A stretch of DNA of 55,268 bases from Coprinopsis marcescibilis (Eukaryota > Basidiomycota > Agaricomycetes > Agaricales > Psathyrellaceae), in the NCBI GenBank assembly GCA_004369085.1, contig ML210342.1:1-55268 (forward strand). Direction: 5' to 3'. Numbering within the stretch: the stretch's first letter is position 1; every line of letters begins with the position of its first letter. The translations under genes and the position numbers were made by a program. The notes below the pieces were generated by a model. It was not told the DNA's origin. It saw only the letters and a list, made by a program, of their open reading frames with translations, and made no database searches. Below are positions 32,981 to 45,293 of the stretch, in pieces.

Positions 32981-35684
32981 ATGGACTCATCGTACTCTTC
33001 GTCCCTCGAGCTACTCGACAACGAGGAACCCTTTTATTGCGACCACAACTCGTCTTGCCATTTCTGTTATTGTAAGTGTAGCGACTCTTATTGTAGAGCT
33101 ATGTACTGACTTTACAAAGGTGAAAGCATGCCTTCGACACCTTATCACCCCCGTGTTGGGTCCTTCACCGACCATCGACGCGCTGTAATCGACCCGATCC
33201 TTCACGAAGAACTCCGAGGCTGCGTTGTGAAAGACGTTGCTGTGGCCGACTTTGCTCGTCATGTGTTTGGGCTGGATGAAGCAGTCATCACGAAGATAAT
33301 GGACCTCAAGTGGACTCTCGACAAGGAGAAGCTTGTCGAATATGCCCAAGCGGCCGACAAGGACGAAAAGCTGATGTACATCCCGTTCAAGGAGCTTTGC
33401 CAGCTGTTCCTCTCGTCTGTCATCAACAAGATCGAAGATGACCCTGCGGCTGGGCCGGATGGTCAGGACACGGGGGCAGCCAGTGTTGCCGACATCTTCT
33501 GGGACGGAATGGGCGGAGAGACTAGAGTTCAGCACTTGCACGATGTATACCGCACCACGATTCGCAAGCCCGATGGTGGCATGATTAAGGGGCCGATGCC
33601 TGATTTCTTCGTGAATAACCCCGTCTGGAACATATTCCAGCGCGCCTTTGAGTTCAAGAGGGCAAAGAACTACTCGGCTGCCAGCGTCGTTCAAAAAGGG
33701 GTGGCCGCATACGACGCCTTCAACTTACCAACCGAGGCCCCCAAGCCTTCTGCGGGGACGTACATCTCGTCAGTGCTTGGGCAGTCCACGACCAGCCTTG
33801 CGTTTGGGCCACTGGTTCTCGAAAACCAGAACTCAAACTCCAAGCGGAAGCGCACAGATGAAGATGTAGACCCAAGTCCCATCAGCTCGAAACGGCAATG
33901 CACTGTGCCGTTGGTTGCTACCGCCAACACTGGCAAAAAACCTTTAGTGGCCGACAAGACCCAGCTTGCCCACTATGCGATTCAATGCTTGTCTAGCTCC
34001 AGCCGGATTTGGACCACCGGACTTTCGATCAACAAACTCCATGTCACCGTCTCATACTACGACCGGATGCTACTCTTGCAGTCCGTGGAAGTCGACATCG
34101 CCACACAGCCCAGCGTCTTTGCGGTCCTTCTGTATGCCATGTACCGAAGCGACCGCCGCGGGACGGCGGGATATAGCCCTTTCTTGCGCCCCTGGTCTGT
34201 GCTTACCCCGAAGGAAGATATCACCGAAGAAATGCAGCAGATGCTTCAGTACCCGGTGGAGGACTTTATTGGATCCTTCTTCGAGTTTCCTTGCGTCACC
34301 GAGATCTTGGAGAAAAACGAACAGGGCGAAGATGTCAAGAAGATAATCCAGGTCTCCAACAGCTTCAGGATCGAAGAGGTTCTCTTCGCTGCGCAGGCTC
34401 TGACTGGAAGAGCTACCATAGCGCTGGGGACGAAGGCTTTGCTACGGGCTATTGCTTGGATGCCGAGGGAGCTAGTCGACCTCGTGCTGAAGATCAGCTG
34501 GCAACCGGAAATCGAGGGCCGCGATGCCGAATGCGATATAATCGACCACCTCCACAAGAAACTTGGTCCCGAGTGGCACGACCACTTACCCGATGTCAGT
34601 TTCAGCGCTATCTATAGCCCCGAGGACCTCAATATCCCATGGCTCGACATCCCGGATGTTCGCGCCCTTTTGAAAGAGGAGAAATTGAGTGGCTATATGA
34701 GGCGCTCGCTCCATGTTATTGCTAGTCGACCGTGCAAGAAACTGTGGGAGGTGAACAATGTGGACGAGTTTATGAAGGTCTGGATTGACTGCGTTAAGTG
34801 TACATGCTTCATATCATCCGTAGACTGCAATAGCATCTAACAAAACTCATATAGGTCACAATGAGGCCTATGAGAAGGGAGAGGTTCTCCACCGCGACTT
34901 GAGCGAGAACAACCTCATGTTCTGGAGGAAGAAAATCGCAGAGAGCGACAGCTCTAGTGTTGAGGGCGTTCTGAACGACTGGGACATGGCGTCCAAACTC
35001 AAACTCAAGCAAGTCCCAAAGTCCGCAGCGAAGCACCGCACCGGAACTCTGCCTTTCATGGCCATGGAAATGCTCGTGCAAGATCCTCCTGCTCACCTCC
35101 TGCGCCATGACCTTGAATCGTTCTTCTACATTCTTCTATGGGCCGCCATCCATTACCAATTTCCAAGGATGAAGAACGGTACAGAGATAAAGGAGAAGGG
35201 CGACGATAAGGAACATATCACTGAGAAGCAGGAGAGAACGAATGAGGAAGCCGGTCCCGCCAAAACCTCAAATGCTCCCAAATTCCAAGCCAGGCGCCCT
35301 ACACCCGAGGCACTTAAGCGAATGTCGTCCATGGAAATGGACATCGTATTGCTGTGGAAGTCTGGGCTCTTTGGAAACAACACTGCTTCAGAACAGCTCT
35401 GGAAAGTCATCGGAAACCACATTACCCCAGACTTTGAAGCAGTATACCATGGACCACTACATTGCCTTTACATGCTCTTTTGTCAGGGGGCCGGTAACCA
35501 TACCGTTCATCTTCTTGAAACCAGGGCAAACACTTCCAGGGTTGCAAAAGGATTACGTCCGAGAGAAGCTGCCGCATACGACCACTCTACGATGGGGGGC
35601 GCTGTAACCTATATAGAATTTATGGCGGCTCTGGGCATAGATGTCGTCTCCGAGTCTGACACGGGGGAAGACAAGGACGCTTGA
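32981..35684 (+). CDS. FunK1-type protein kinase
   Basis: Fungal-specific kinase-like family expanded in agaricomycetes; substrates unknown. Exons are 32981-33071, 33120-34799 and 34855-35684 (2601 nt, 866 aa). The first intron splices in frame, but the TATA position leaves open a start at 33128. The N-terminal half is the family's non-catalytic region. The kinase core shows the catalytic loop LHRDLSENNLMF (Asp at about residue 605), then NDWDMA in the place of DFG (DWD at about 632-634), TLPFMAMEML as the activation-segment end, and HDLESFFYILLWA in the C-lobe. A charged insert of about 50 residues follows. All junctions close. A related but broken copy lies at 15244-16660 on the other strand. 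Confidence 0.9.
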
Positions 35685-36524
35685 ACGTCCTCTTATTTAC
35701 GACTGCTTCAAAGAGTGTATGCTCCTATGTAGTATAACTATGTACTATCGGAATCCTGGTTACAGCCTAGTTTGTCACCGGCATCCTGCGGTGTTATGCC
35801 CTTAATGAATGACTGTTTCGAGTTACTGGCACGTCCGTGAGCAGGCCTACAGAGAATTGTGTGCGCTTTCCGCTTTCCGATTATATGGGCTACCCATAAG
35901 CGCCAATACAAAGGAAAGGCAAATAAATGGTTCATTTGGATCTGAATATTAGCTGACGGACTCGGACGGGATAATGGGTATGGCTTCGACACCGAAACAG
36001 GGCACTGATTACTTTGCCACCTGCCTCATAGCTTGCCAACATTGCATAGGTCCCTGAACCTATGTTGGCTTCTGTGCTGGGTGCGCAAATTCTACCTGGC
36101 GTCCGAATTGAACTGATCTCGCTCGGGCTTGCATACGGGTGCGTATCTTGGCTGAAAGCCTACTAAAAACTATGCATTTGATGGCACTGTGTGACATATA
36201 CGAGATCAAAAGAAGGCAAGGACAATGAGTTTTGCGTCCCAATGCTGAACTTGAACCACAGCACCCTGGGACTTTTGGCCGTGTCAGGATCATGTCCACA
36301 TGTCCAAGTTCATTAGCAAATCCGAAGGGATTTGAGGTTCTATGCATACGTTACGGTACGTAACGTGAGCAGCTTTTCAAGCTCGAGTCTACCGTCTGAA
36401 TCAAGATGTCGCAAAAATCTTGCCATGTCAGTGGTTTTAATCCGCCAATTTCCAGTTCCAAGGTATAATAATATAACAGCAATAATCCAAGATAACCGCC
36501 TGTTTTCAGTTCGTATAAACGTTC
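35685..36524. other. Intergenic region, FunK1/DPAP tail-to-tail
   Basis: Holds a third copy of the FunK1-upstream repeat at 36165-36300. Nothing else was recognised. Confidence 0.5.
36165..36300. repeat. Repeat unit downstream of FunK1, copy 3
   Basis: Matches the 3' half of the copy at 32679-32960 in the same orientation: ATGCATTTGATGG, GAGATCAAAAGA, GACAATGAG, GCGTCCMAA-like, TTGAACCACA and GGACTTT in order. FunK1 is therefore bracketed by direct copies. Confidence 0.7.
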
Positions 36525-39500
36525 CTAACCCCTCCTCTTCGCACCCTTACCCCACTTCTCCTCCAAGAACGCAGTGAGATACTCATAAATCTCTCTCTGC
36601 GCCCCACGCCTGGCAATCGAATGGTCACTGGAAACACAGCCAAACAAGTTAGCGTTTCATCTCGCCCACATCAAAAGAACGGCGTACCTGTCAGTGAACA
36701 TCCTAAACCTATAGCTCCTGACTTTCTCTTGGGTAAACTGGTCCAAAAGATGCGCGGTGTTGGCATAGTGGACGTTATCGTCTCCACTTCCGTGGGCCAA
36801 GAGGTAGTCGAAGTTCTGGAAACCGGTGACGTTCGTGATGGACGCATTGACGTAGCCTCCAGGGTTGAGAGCTGGAAGGTTCATGTATCGTTCGGTGTAG
36901 ATCGTGTCATAGAGGAGCCAGCTGGTCACGGGCTAAAACGATCAAGACACACATAGAAGAATGAATTAAGTAAGTTGGGGCATGAAGGAAGGGCACGTAC
37001 AGCGACAGACATGGCAAGTGTATGAACACCGGCATTAGCCTCGACGACCTTGCCAGCCATGAATCCTCCATATGACTAAGCAAATGCGTCAACACTCTGT
37101 CCACGCACTAAGCACGAAGAACAACTCACCCAACCCCAGATACCAATACGCTTCGAATCAACATACGACCTCGCCGCCCACTGCTTAGCAGCTTCGATTT
37201 GATCGATAGTCTCAAAGAACCCAAGATTGCTCTTCACCGGGTTCCTCAACTTGCGTCCCTTGTACCCAGTACCCCTACCATCAACGCTGACAACAACGTA
37301 CTGCAACCCAGCAGCGAGGTAAGTTGCCCATTGACTCCGCACGAAACGCGCGTCAACCTGCTGCGAGAACGGTCCACCGTAGACGTGGAAAAGTACAGGG
37401 TATTTGGTGCGCCCCGAGTCGTCGAAATTGGGTGGTCGGAATTCGCGAGCATTAAATTCATACCCTTCGTAGGAGATGGTGGAGTATGTCACGATGGGTG
37501 CTTCGTACTCCTTTGTCACGTTTTGCAACCTCTCGTTGGAGGTCAGCAAATAGTCGAAGGCTGGAAGGAAAATCAGGTTTAAAATTGCGACCAATACATA
37601 TAAAGGAGAATAGCGTACTGGTGTTTCCGACTTGAATGACTCGTTGCCAAGGGACGTTAGGACCGGAATACGACAAGAGGTAGAAGCCAGCCTGAGGAGA
37701 GAAAGAAGCAGAGTGGTATCCCAGTTTCGTGGTGTCAGTGAGGGCCTTGGGGTCGTCTGTGGGCGCAAGCGTCTTGGTCTTGAAAACGCTGACAGGGAGT
37801 TCCACTGAGTACAGGTGGCGTTCAATCGAAGAGGGCTTGGCAGCCACGAAGTATCTGTTCCCATAACCATTATCAGATACGCTGTTAACAATGATGCCAG
37901 TAGAGAAAAACGTACACCAGACGTCTTTCGAGGTCGACACCACGGATAGTGCCGGTGACCTCCCAATTACCGGTGGTCAACCACAAGGGAGTTTCCGAAG
38001 TAGCAGGGCTGAACAACGCAATGTGGTTGAACCCGTCAGAGTTTGGGACGATATCCAGATATGCAGAGTGTGCATCAGGGTCTTGGCTGCGCAGTGGGTA
38101 AATGGCTTGATCCTACGAACACAGCACCAAATCAGTATACAGAGCGAAAGAGACCAGAGTGAACGATCTAGACGTACAGCATCAATCCAACCATCGTCAC
38201 CCTGCTCCCCGTTCTTGCCCAGCTTCCTAACGACCTTTCCAGTTGCTCTCTGCCCAGCATCACCTTCGAGTTCAAACAGCACAGCGTGCCCGTCGTCTGC
38301 ATTCCTGTTCACTTCCTTGAGAATCAGAGTCGAATCCGCAACCCAGGCAATCTCCATGATAACGCTATTAGTCACTGGATGTCTGTGCTCCCAGTCCAAG
38401 GTCAAGGTCTCCTCGGGGCTGGGGAATGGCGGGATGAGGTCACTGTTCCCATCCAAGTTGTGGTTCTGCCGATATCGCTCCAGGTCGAAGACGTGTACCG
38501 ACACAAGCGGGTTGGGGTATCCGGGCTTGGGGTACTTCATGACTACGTTTGAGCTATAAGGGATGACATTGTGGGCGTCTTCGGTGGGGTTGTAGATGGG
38601 GAAGGTGAATTCGGGAACCTCTGTCTCGTCAAAGGCTAAGAACGCAACCTTGCGCGAGTCGGGGGACCACCAGAGGGCGAAGTCGCCACCGAAGATTTCT
38701 TCTTCGTACACCCAGTCAGGGACACCGTGGAAGAGGGAGGCGTTGCCTGCATTGGTAACACGGATATGCTGGGTTCCCTGCGCGGCAGTTGGAATGACGT
38801 AGAGGTCGTTGTCGACAACGTATGCGATGGATTCGCCAGTAGGAGACCAGGTCGCATACGCTGTGCGGGACGGATGGGACGGAGATATGATGGGCCAGGT
38901 TGTCTTGGCCTCAATGTCGTGCACATAGTAGTTTCCGAAGCTTGAGTGGCGCCATTGCTGACACAAGAGTTAGAATTCAGAAAATATACAGGTGGTTATT
39001 ATCGCGCACCTTGCGGTAGTCGGCCTTGACAAGGAAATGCTTCATATCAGCCGACACCTGCCAGTCGGCAATTTCGAGTGTGTTCCCATGTTCCTAGTAA
39101 ACGAGGTAACAAGTCAGCATCGCGAGTACAACAGATAACGGACTTTTTGCGCATGAACCGGACTGTGTTCCACGCGCAAGGTATTGCCCGCGGGGAAATG
39201 TCAGGAAAGAAGCACGGATTTCGTACTCACATCCTTGATGTCGCTGAGAGTGACAAGAGTCCGGGTGTTGTTGGTCTTAAGGTCCACGAGATTAATTACG
39301 CCGCCAGTAGAGACTGAGAATACACCATCTCCAGCTATAATAGGTGGAACGGGTCAGAATCATGCCCAAAATGAAAGTCGGGAGCGGGTGCATCAGGTCT
39401 GTCTCGCGCCTTGTGGTCATTGGCCATGGGAAGCGAAAAAGCATGTGTGCGAGCAAAACACAAGCCAAGTCCCCGCGTGGGGGATGATAGAGCGGGATCT

Positions 39501-40168
39501 TGGAGCCAGAGAAGCATCGTAGCTGGCGCAGAGTTTGAGTAGGCAATCCCCCACTGCAGACGAATGGCCCCACCACTTGAGGATGCCCCATCCAACGACC
39601 CAGGGTCGGAATGAACAAATACGATGTGCTCACCTTCTGGAACCCAGTGTAATGACTGTGACTGGGCACTGAATGTGCCGTTAAAGATGTGGTCCATGGT
39701 AATCTTGCGCAATCCCACAGGAGGAGGCGCTGCAGTATATGTGACAGCAGCAATGACGCCGACTGTGCAAGCCAGGCCGACCAAAGCTGCCAACCCACCC
39801 AGGAGCCAGCGTAACGATGTTGAAGGGGGCTGTTCATAGCATTAAGACAACCTGAAGTCAACTGGAGTACTTCAACGGCGTACCTGTGCGACGGGTGACC
39901 GGGGAGACCTCATGCTGCGTCCGTCAACGATCCTTCCACTGCTGAGCCCCAGCTCTGCCATGCTAGGGCTGCCAGGCCTCTCTCCATCATCCAACAAGGA
40001 CTCCGCCTCTTCGTCCGAGCTGCTTGCTGTCTCGAATGGCCCATCGTTGTAGTAGATTTTAGGTCGAATAAGAGCTGGGTCTACCAGCGTAGTCTGTGAT
40101 GTCTGCTGCATTTCGGACATTGATGACGAGCCTGCTTGTAGCAGGTTCTCCTCGCTTGAAAGCCGCAT
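36525..40168 (-). CDS. Dipeptidyl aminopeptidase, S9B family (DAP2/STE13 type)
   Basis: Type II membrane serine peptidase that removes X-Pro or X-Ala dipeptides, in vacuole (Dap2) or late Golgi (Ste13). Eleven minus-strand exons: 40168-39884, 39829-39634, 39334-39231, 39093-39010, 38957-38178, 38112-37916, 37854-37619, 37560-37130, 37075-37001, 36932-36688 and 36627-36525 (2736 nt, 911 aa). An acidic cytosolic N-tail leads to one membrane span (about residues 101-122). The beta-propeller includes VPDWVYEEEIFGG. The hydrolase domain has the nucleophile in GWSYGG (split by an intron), Asp in HGSGDDNVH and His in SDHSIARRG. The triad is complete. Intron 2 (39335-39633, 299 nt) is far longer than the others. 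Which of DAP2 or STE13 it matches cannot be told. Confidence 0.95.
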
Positions 40169-40427
40169 TCTGGCGTCCTCGCTGGTGACCTGGCGAGGAG
40201 TAACGACAAAGTAACAATGAAAGGTATGAAACCGGGGAGAAGGAGGGATTTAAGTGGTTGATTGACAACGGAATCAATTGTTCCGCCAGCCAAGCCACTG
40301 CTCCGTAACACACTGCTTAGCGGCAACCGCCATCACCTGCTGCTCATTGGTCCCATCACACCGACGACTGCCAGCTCTTTAGTATCCTATTCGCCCGTTG
40401 GGCCGGGATAGGACATTCTCTAGAGAC
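40169..40427. promoter_or_regulatory. Divergent promoter, DPAP/SYS1
   Basis: 259 bases separate the two start codons. No TATA on either strand. CCAAT-like boxes are present in the middle (ATTGG near 40350). Confidence 0.45.
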
Positions 40428-41266
40428 ATGGCGCCCCAGAAATCATCGACGAATGGCAATTGGGACCCGCTGCTGTTGATTTCGCAGGTAAGAGGGTCAT
40501 TACGGAATGTTGAAGTGTGACTGAAAGCTTGTATAGATTGTTTCAATGCAAACTCTTCATTATCTGACCCTCTGCATACTAGTGCCACCATTATTGACGA
40601 TCTTTGCTGAACCGATATCTTTGAATTATGAAGGAGGGGCGTCCAACATCGGTGCGTTAAACTCATATCAACCTGATTCGTAGCAAACTCGTTTACGACG
40701 GGTGACAATAGGAATGATTATGGACTGGAGAGAGATGGCAGGGCGTTCGACGGTCAGCCGAACAGCGGACGCGAACCTGTGGAACAACTACAGATGGGCT
40801 TGGAGGGGTGGAAAGAAAGTGGGATTTGGGTCTGATAATGTGCAATGGGATGGAACCATAGACCCCGTTCGCGGGTGGATTATTGCCATTTGCTGGGTCG
40901 TTGCTTGCTCCGCAGAGTGCGTTTTTATCTCTCCTGCTCTTTTCACACAAGACCTGACTGTCGAACCAACCTCACAGCATCTATTATGTTTTCATGCTTA
41001 TTCGACGACCACGACTCATCCTCGACTTTGCACTCACCCTCGTATTCAACCATCTGGTTCTCACAACATACTACTCTGCATCGATACCCACTTCCTTATT
41101 CTACTATGCCATACTACTTGGTGGTGCTGGCCTTACGGTTGTCATTTCCGAACAGCTGTGCGTTAAACGGGAGATGCGGGAAGGTTTGAAGGTAAACGTA
41201 CTACGACCAGAGGAGGAAGCGGCTCTGGTAGACGAAATGGAGCTCGGTAATTTACGTCGTGATTAA
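40428..41266 (+). CDS. SYS1: SYS1, Golgi integral membrane protein
   Basis: Golgi receptor that recruits the Arl3 GTPase and so the golgin/Arl1 tethering pathway. Exons are 40428-40487, 40537-40651, 40712-40916 and 40978-41266 (669 nt, 222 aa), the usual SYS1 size. Several membrane spans are visible: YLTLCILVPPLLTIFA near residues 28-43, GWIIAICWVVAC, LILDFALTLVFNHLVLTTYY and YYAILLGGAGLTVVIS. Family blocks WDP at the N-terminus, the loop with GWIIAICW, and RRPRLILDF are in place. The C-terminus is acidic and cytosolic. All phases close. Confidence 0.9.
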
Positions 41267-43937
41267 TGTGCGTCTTTGTGTCTATCTCTGAGTTTCTTCC
41301 GCGAGCTTATCTTCTTTTCGCAGGCCTGATTGTACATATATAATGACCTGCTTTCCAATGGATAATATCCCTGCATGACTCTGCATTTTGATGTCTCTGT
41401 AACATGGGCCACTACAGCTGTAGTGAACCATCAACCAGCGACTAGCCATTCGACAAATCATGCTTTTACATCCCTTCCGGACCTGGGCAAGTGCTCAACT
41501 CTAGTGTTTCTTCTTCATCATCCTCCGTTGCGGCATGAAGTCCACCAGGTGTGCGGAAGTCTAAAACCCAGTATGTACTCGTCCGTTCTTCTGTTTCTTG
41601 GGTTCTTACAGGTACTCCCTTCAATGTAGTGCTCAAACTTGAATCCATTGTCGACAAGCTGACGTTGATACCGCCAAGCCTCACCGATTGCCCCTTTATT
41701 CATGAAGCAGAAACATCTCAAGGTTCTTGATAACCGCGAAGAGGTTTGTTCAAGAAGCTGGCTGCACTGTCGTTCCAGAAGGAGAAGCTTACACCGATCG
41801 CTCCTCGATACGCACTGGGTTTCTGCCCACCAAAATGGAGCAGGCATGGCGACGACGATAATTTCATATTATGCTTGAGGTAAGAATCCCTAGAAAGATG
41901 TCCCTTTCAGTTGCTGTTGCTGATCGAAGTTCTGTAGGCACGAACGGCACGTCATGCTTCCAGGTTAATTACTAACCCCTGCTGCCAAGGTCTGAAAGTG
42001 GGCAGAAGCGTATCAGTCCAGCTGAAACAACTCAAACAGTCTAGTCAGTACTTGGCCACCATCAAAGCAAGCGTTGGCAGGATACGCAAAAGCCTTATGG
42101 TCACATCGACCGAATGGGGGCTTAACCCCTCGGAATGCGACCTTGTCTGTAGGCTCTTCAGGCGTTCGACACCGGACGGTAGTCACCGACAAGCAAACAG
42201 GTATCAACTCTTAGCCAACGCCCAATTACTGAATCTACTATTTGCAGTCGAAGTACACGAATCAGGTGAAATATTTCAATGGCAACTGGGTCTTCAAGCG
42301 GTGCAACCCGAGTAGGCTTTCGAGCGGTGAGACGTGATGACTCTTCCGTGGTCATACTATCCATAGAGATATACGCAATATTCGGGCTTGGAGGGCCTGT
42401 GATGTGTGGTGTATGTGGACGCTGAAGCAACAAGAAATGATGCGCTGGCGTGTAACTGAATCGAGCACCGCCCTCACTCGAGAATATTTTGTTGGTGATT
42501 CAAGAGACGTGACTCTGCTAGTGACCAGGTCTGCATCCAGGCTTACGCAGAGTAACGCGAAATCTGCCCTCCTGTGATGCGACGGTGCTGATTGGATGTC
42601 CCGGGCCACTTGCTGCAGTGGAACTGTTGGTCCCTAAGGAACTGGTTGAACTTACCCCACATTTAGAGTGCCAACTGCTGAACATCAGCCAGATTGCTGG
42701 CTAGTAAGGGGGATCAAGCTCTTTCGTTGATATATCATATCTCAAAGCTCAGGCTATTGCGTTCAAGAGCGAATTTAGCCTTATTCTTGAGACGAAATTT
42801 CGCACAGTGAACGCTGATGTATCATTGGGAGTACCGGAGATGTTGACAGACCTCAACTGACAAAGCTCCTTGCCCAAATTGCGAACGTCTCTACTACGAT
42901 TGCTCTATCATTTAGGTTTCAGTGATTACAGAAGATTGTTGGCAGAGCTGGGGTTCGAACGGGCGACCAAGCCGCGAGAACCCAATGATCGCCGTTCTTC
43001 GGCAGCCGTGGGTTGATGAACCTCGTTTCTGCCTCGTTCCCGGGCCACAACTCAGTGAATGGACACCTTGTTTCTTCCTCTCTTTCACTATCTCTAACCG
43101 ACCTCCAGACCTGCCTCTGTTTGCCACTGATGTCATCCAGGATCTCTCGGAATTGCGATCGTGCAGCTGTGCATAGATCGAATGGGATCTACACCGCATC
43201 ACCTGTTTCTGGCTAAGACTAGACATTCGATGATTAGGGATCTCGGTTCAACAGCATTCGGGCACGAAAATACTTCTAGCGATGCGTACTAGGTGCTTTG
43301 GAAACGTCAAGATTACGTCGAATAGGTCAACTCGTGCAGGAAAGATTTATCTGGTGGCTATATTCTTTTGGCACGCCTCGAGGTTAACACCTCAGGAGAC
43401 AACCCCGGCAACCCAAGGCAGACGGCTAGAGGCTCACATTTTGGGCTCAGGAACGCCTCGGTCTATCTATTTTCCTCCTTTCAATTGACAGGAGTTTAGG
43501 CGCTCGAAATTGACATTTGGACGAGGCTGTGTCAGTGGCTGACGTTGCTATTCATGGCGTTTTCGGATCCCTGGCAACCTGGGCGGCATGGGTGTTTGCG
43601 TGTTTAAAACAACCAAATCATCCGTTGCGATAACCCCACCCACAATTAGCAACCACCCTTCGACCACATCAATCTCCAACAGTAGCAACAGAATCACGAT
43701 CTCCCTCTTTGTATTCGTCGCGGTGGCATAAAGGACAATGCCAATTGGCTCTGTGGCTTGACAAGAATCCATCCCAACTTGAGGTGGTTTCCACAATCCA
43801 CAATCCACGACCACCACACGGGCTTAGCATAAAACAACGATTCCTTCGACGGTGTTGTCGTTTTGCTGCTCTTTATCCCTTGCATGACCCTTGGTTCGCC
43901 AACGCTAATTACCGACACACTATAACGAATCTGTTCT
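41267..43937. other. Gene-poor stretch
   Basis: 2.7 kb with no confident gene. On the minus strand at 41466-41847 a frame reads GEAWRYQRQLVDNGFKFEHY and can splice through GTAAGA near 41605 into YWVLDFRTPGGLH with an acidic tail. This could be a short hypothetical gene or a remnant, but no family is recognised. The segment 42940-43025 has a T-loop-like GGTTCGAAC but does not fold as a tRNA. The rest holds nothing identifiable. Confidence 0.4.
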
Positions 43938-45293
43938 ATGACACGGGCGGTACGATTCAACGACTATGACATCCTCAAAAGTCCCCACCTACTAGCCTCG
44001 CCACATCACGCAAACCGTCCCACTCCCAAGGGTATCCTCTTGGAATCTGGCACTTTCGAGAAGAAAACTCTCAAGAATGGTCGGCATCAGCATAAACCCC
44101 CAAAGCTCACCCTTGAAACTGCGGAATCATCTCTCAACAACCCCTCGCGCGAGCGACGTACCTCCTCGACTTGGGCAAAACCTCCCGATACCCCACTTCC
44201 GCCCTCGACCGAGACATCCACGAAACGCAAGAGACGTTACTCCGAGTCATTAGTACCCGCTACAACAAATCCGGTGGTGGAAACCGTAGGGGCGGATTAC
44301 CGTGAAGCCAAATACAGATCCCGACGGAGGTCGATGCCCCAAGCTCAACCCCCCACCACTGTCACCGAAACTCAGCCAGCACAACTCCTTTCGCTGAAGG
44401 ACGCTCATTCGAGCCAGATGTCTCGTCAACCCCTCATTCCGCTCAATCAGCCGTCCTCAGAGATCGGTTCCGTGGCAGCTTTCAATCCGAAACAGCAGAC
44501 GTTGTCATCACACCGCTCTGAGTCCTCAACTAGTTCACGTAAATTGGATGATGCCCATGTGGTTCATTCTAGGACGCCCTCGTATGGGATGCCCGATTTG
44601 CAAGGCCATTTTGACCCGGATGGTTCAAGTTGGGTGTCATATACGCAGATGTACCAGACATTTATGGCTGCGGGCGCTGCACAGTCTGCCCAATCGAGCT
44701 ACCCGCAGTTCGTTTCCCTACAACCCGAAGTCTCTCCCCAGAAGTCGAGAACCACCCTGAGGGATGTGGTTGTCAACCGACGGTTGGCTCAGCCAAGGAT
44801 TCTGTGGAATGTGGCCTACGCATTCCAGACTGCTCTCTTCCCTACGACCTCAAAATTGCGGTTGTCCGACCTCGATTCGCCTGCTACGACTCCGGCGCTG
44901 GACAAGATTGCGATCAGATTCAATCATTCCCGGGTTGAGGACGCCTGCCCAGCCGCTGATTGGGGGTCGATCAAGATACGAGGGTCTTTCCCCGTGCACC
45001 ATGAAGGCGCGACGGTCGCTATCGTGACGGTTCGCGATGTCGTCAATGCGGTTTTCGAATTTCTTCAGGCTCCTCTGACGAGGGAGGAGTATGCCTCTGT
45101 GAAGGGCGTGTATGCTTCGATTTTGCTCGGGGCACAGCGCAAGAGGCTTGGATCGAATTTGTATCAAATTCAGGGGTACGGCAATCCGTTGAGGGTTGAC
45201 GTGCTGGGTGAACTCACCCGTTTTGAGGGCGTGTCGATTACGTCCGCCCGAGAGAAGAGATTGGTTTTCGGTCTCGATTTGGCACCGTGGTGA
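43938..45293 (+). CDS. Hypothetical protein with C-terminal DUF6699-like domain
   Basis: Single open frame of 451 residues, ATG at 43938. The first about 260 residues are disordered (Ser/Pro/Arg-rich, with a basic KRKRRY and RSRRRS). The last about 170 residues look folded: a Leu/Trp start (RILWNVAYAF), a hydrophobic strand SIKIRGSF, VTVRDVVNAVFEFLQAPLTREEY, and the closing LGELTRFEGVSITSARE...LVFGLDL. That closing pattern fits the basidiomycete-wide DUF6699 family, of unknown function. Intronless, unlike most neighbours. Confidence 0.7.
   Translation: MTRAVRFNDYDILKSPHLLASPHHANRPTPKGILLESGTFEKKTLKNGRHQHKPPKLTLETAESSLNNPSRERRTSSTWAKPPDTPLPPSTETSTKRKRRYSESLVPATTNPVVETVGADYREAKYRSRRRSMPQAQPPTTVTETQPAQLLSLKDAHSSQMSRQPLIPLNQPSSEIGSVAAFNPKQQTLSSHRSESSTSSRKLDDAHVVHSRTPSYGMPDLQGHFDPDGSSWVSYTQMYQTFMAAGAAQSAQSSYPQFVSLQPEVSPQKSRTTLRDVVVNRRLAQPRILWNVAYAFQTALFPTTSKLRLSDLDSPATTPALDKIAIRFNHSRVEDACPAADWGSIKIRGSFPVHHEGATVAIVTVRDVVNAVFEFLQAPLTREEYASVKGVYASILLGAQRKRLGSNLYQIQGYGNPLRVDVLGELTRFEGVSITSAREKRLVFGLDLAPW

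Noticed and set aside
12943..35684. Secondary-metabolite gene cluster
   Set aside because: P450s are present, but no terpene synthase, polyketide synthase, peptide synthetase or prenyltransferase was seen.
39292..39861. 189-codon minus-strand frame overlapping the aminopeptidase
   Set aside because: Alternative frame of exon 2 and intron 2 of that gene; no family match.
42940..43025. Possible tRNA gene around GGTTCGAAC
   Set aside because: A T-loop-like core is present, but neither strand gives pairing T-stem, acceptor and anticodon arms.
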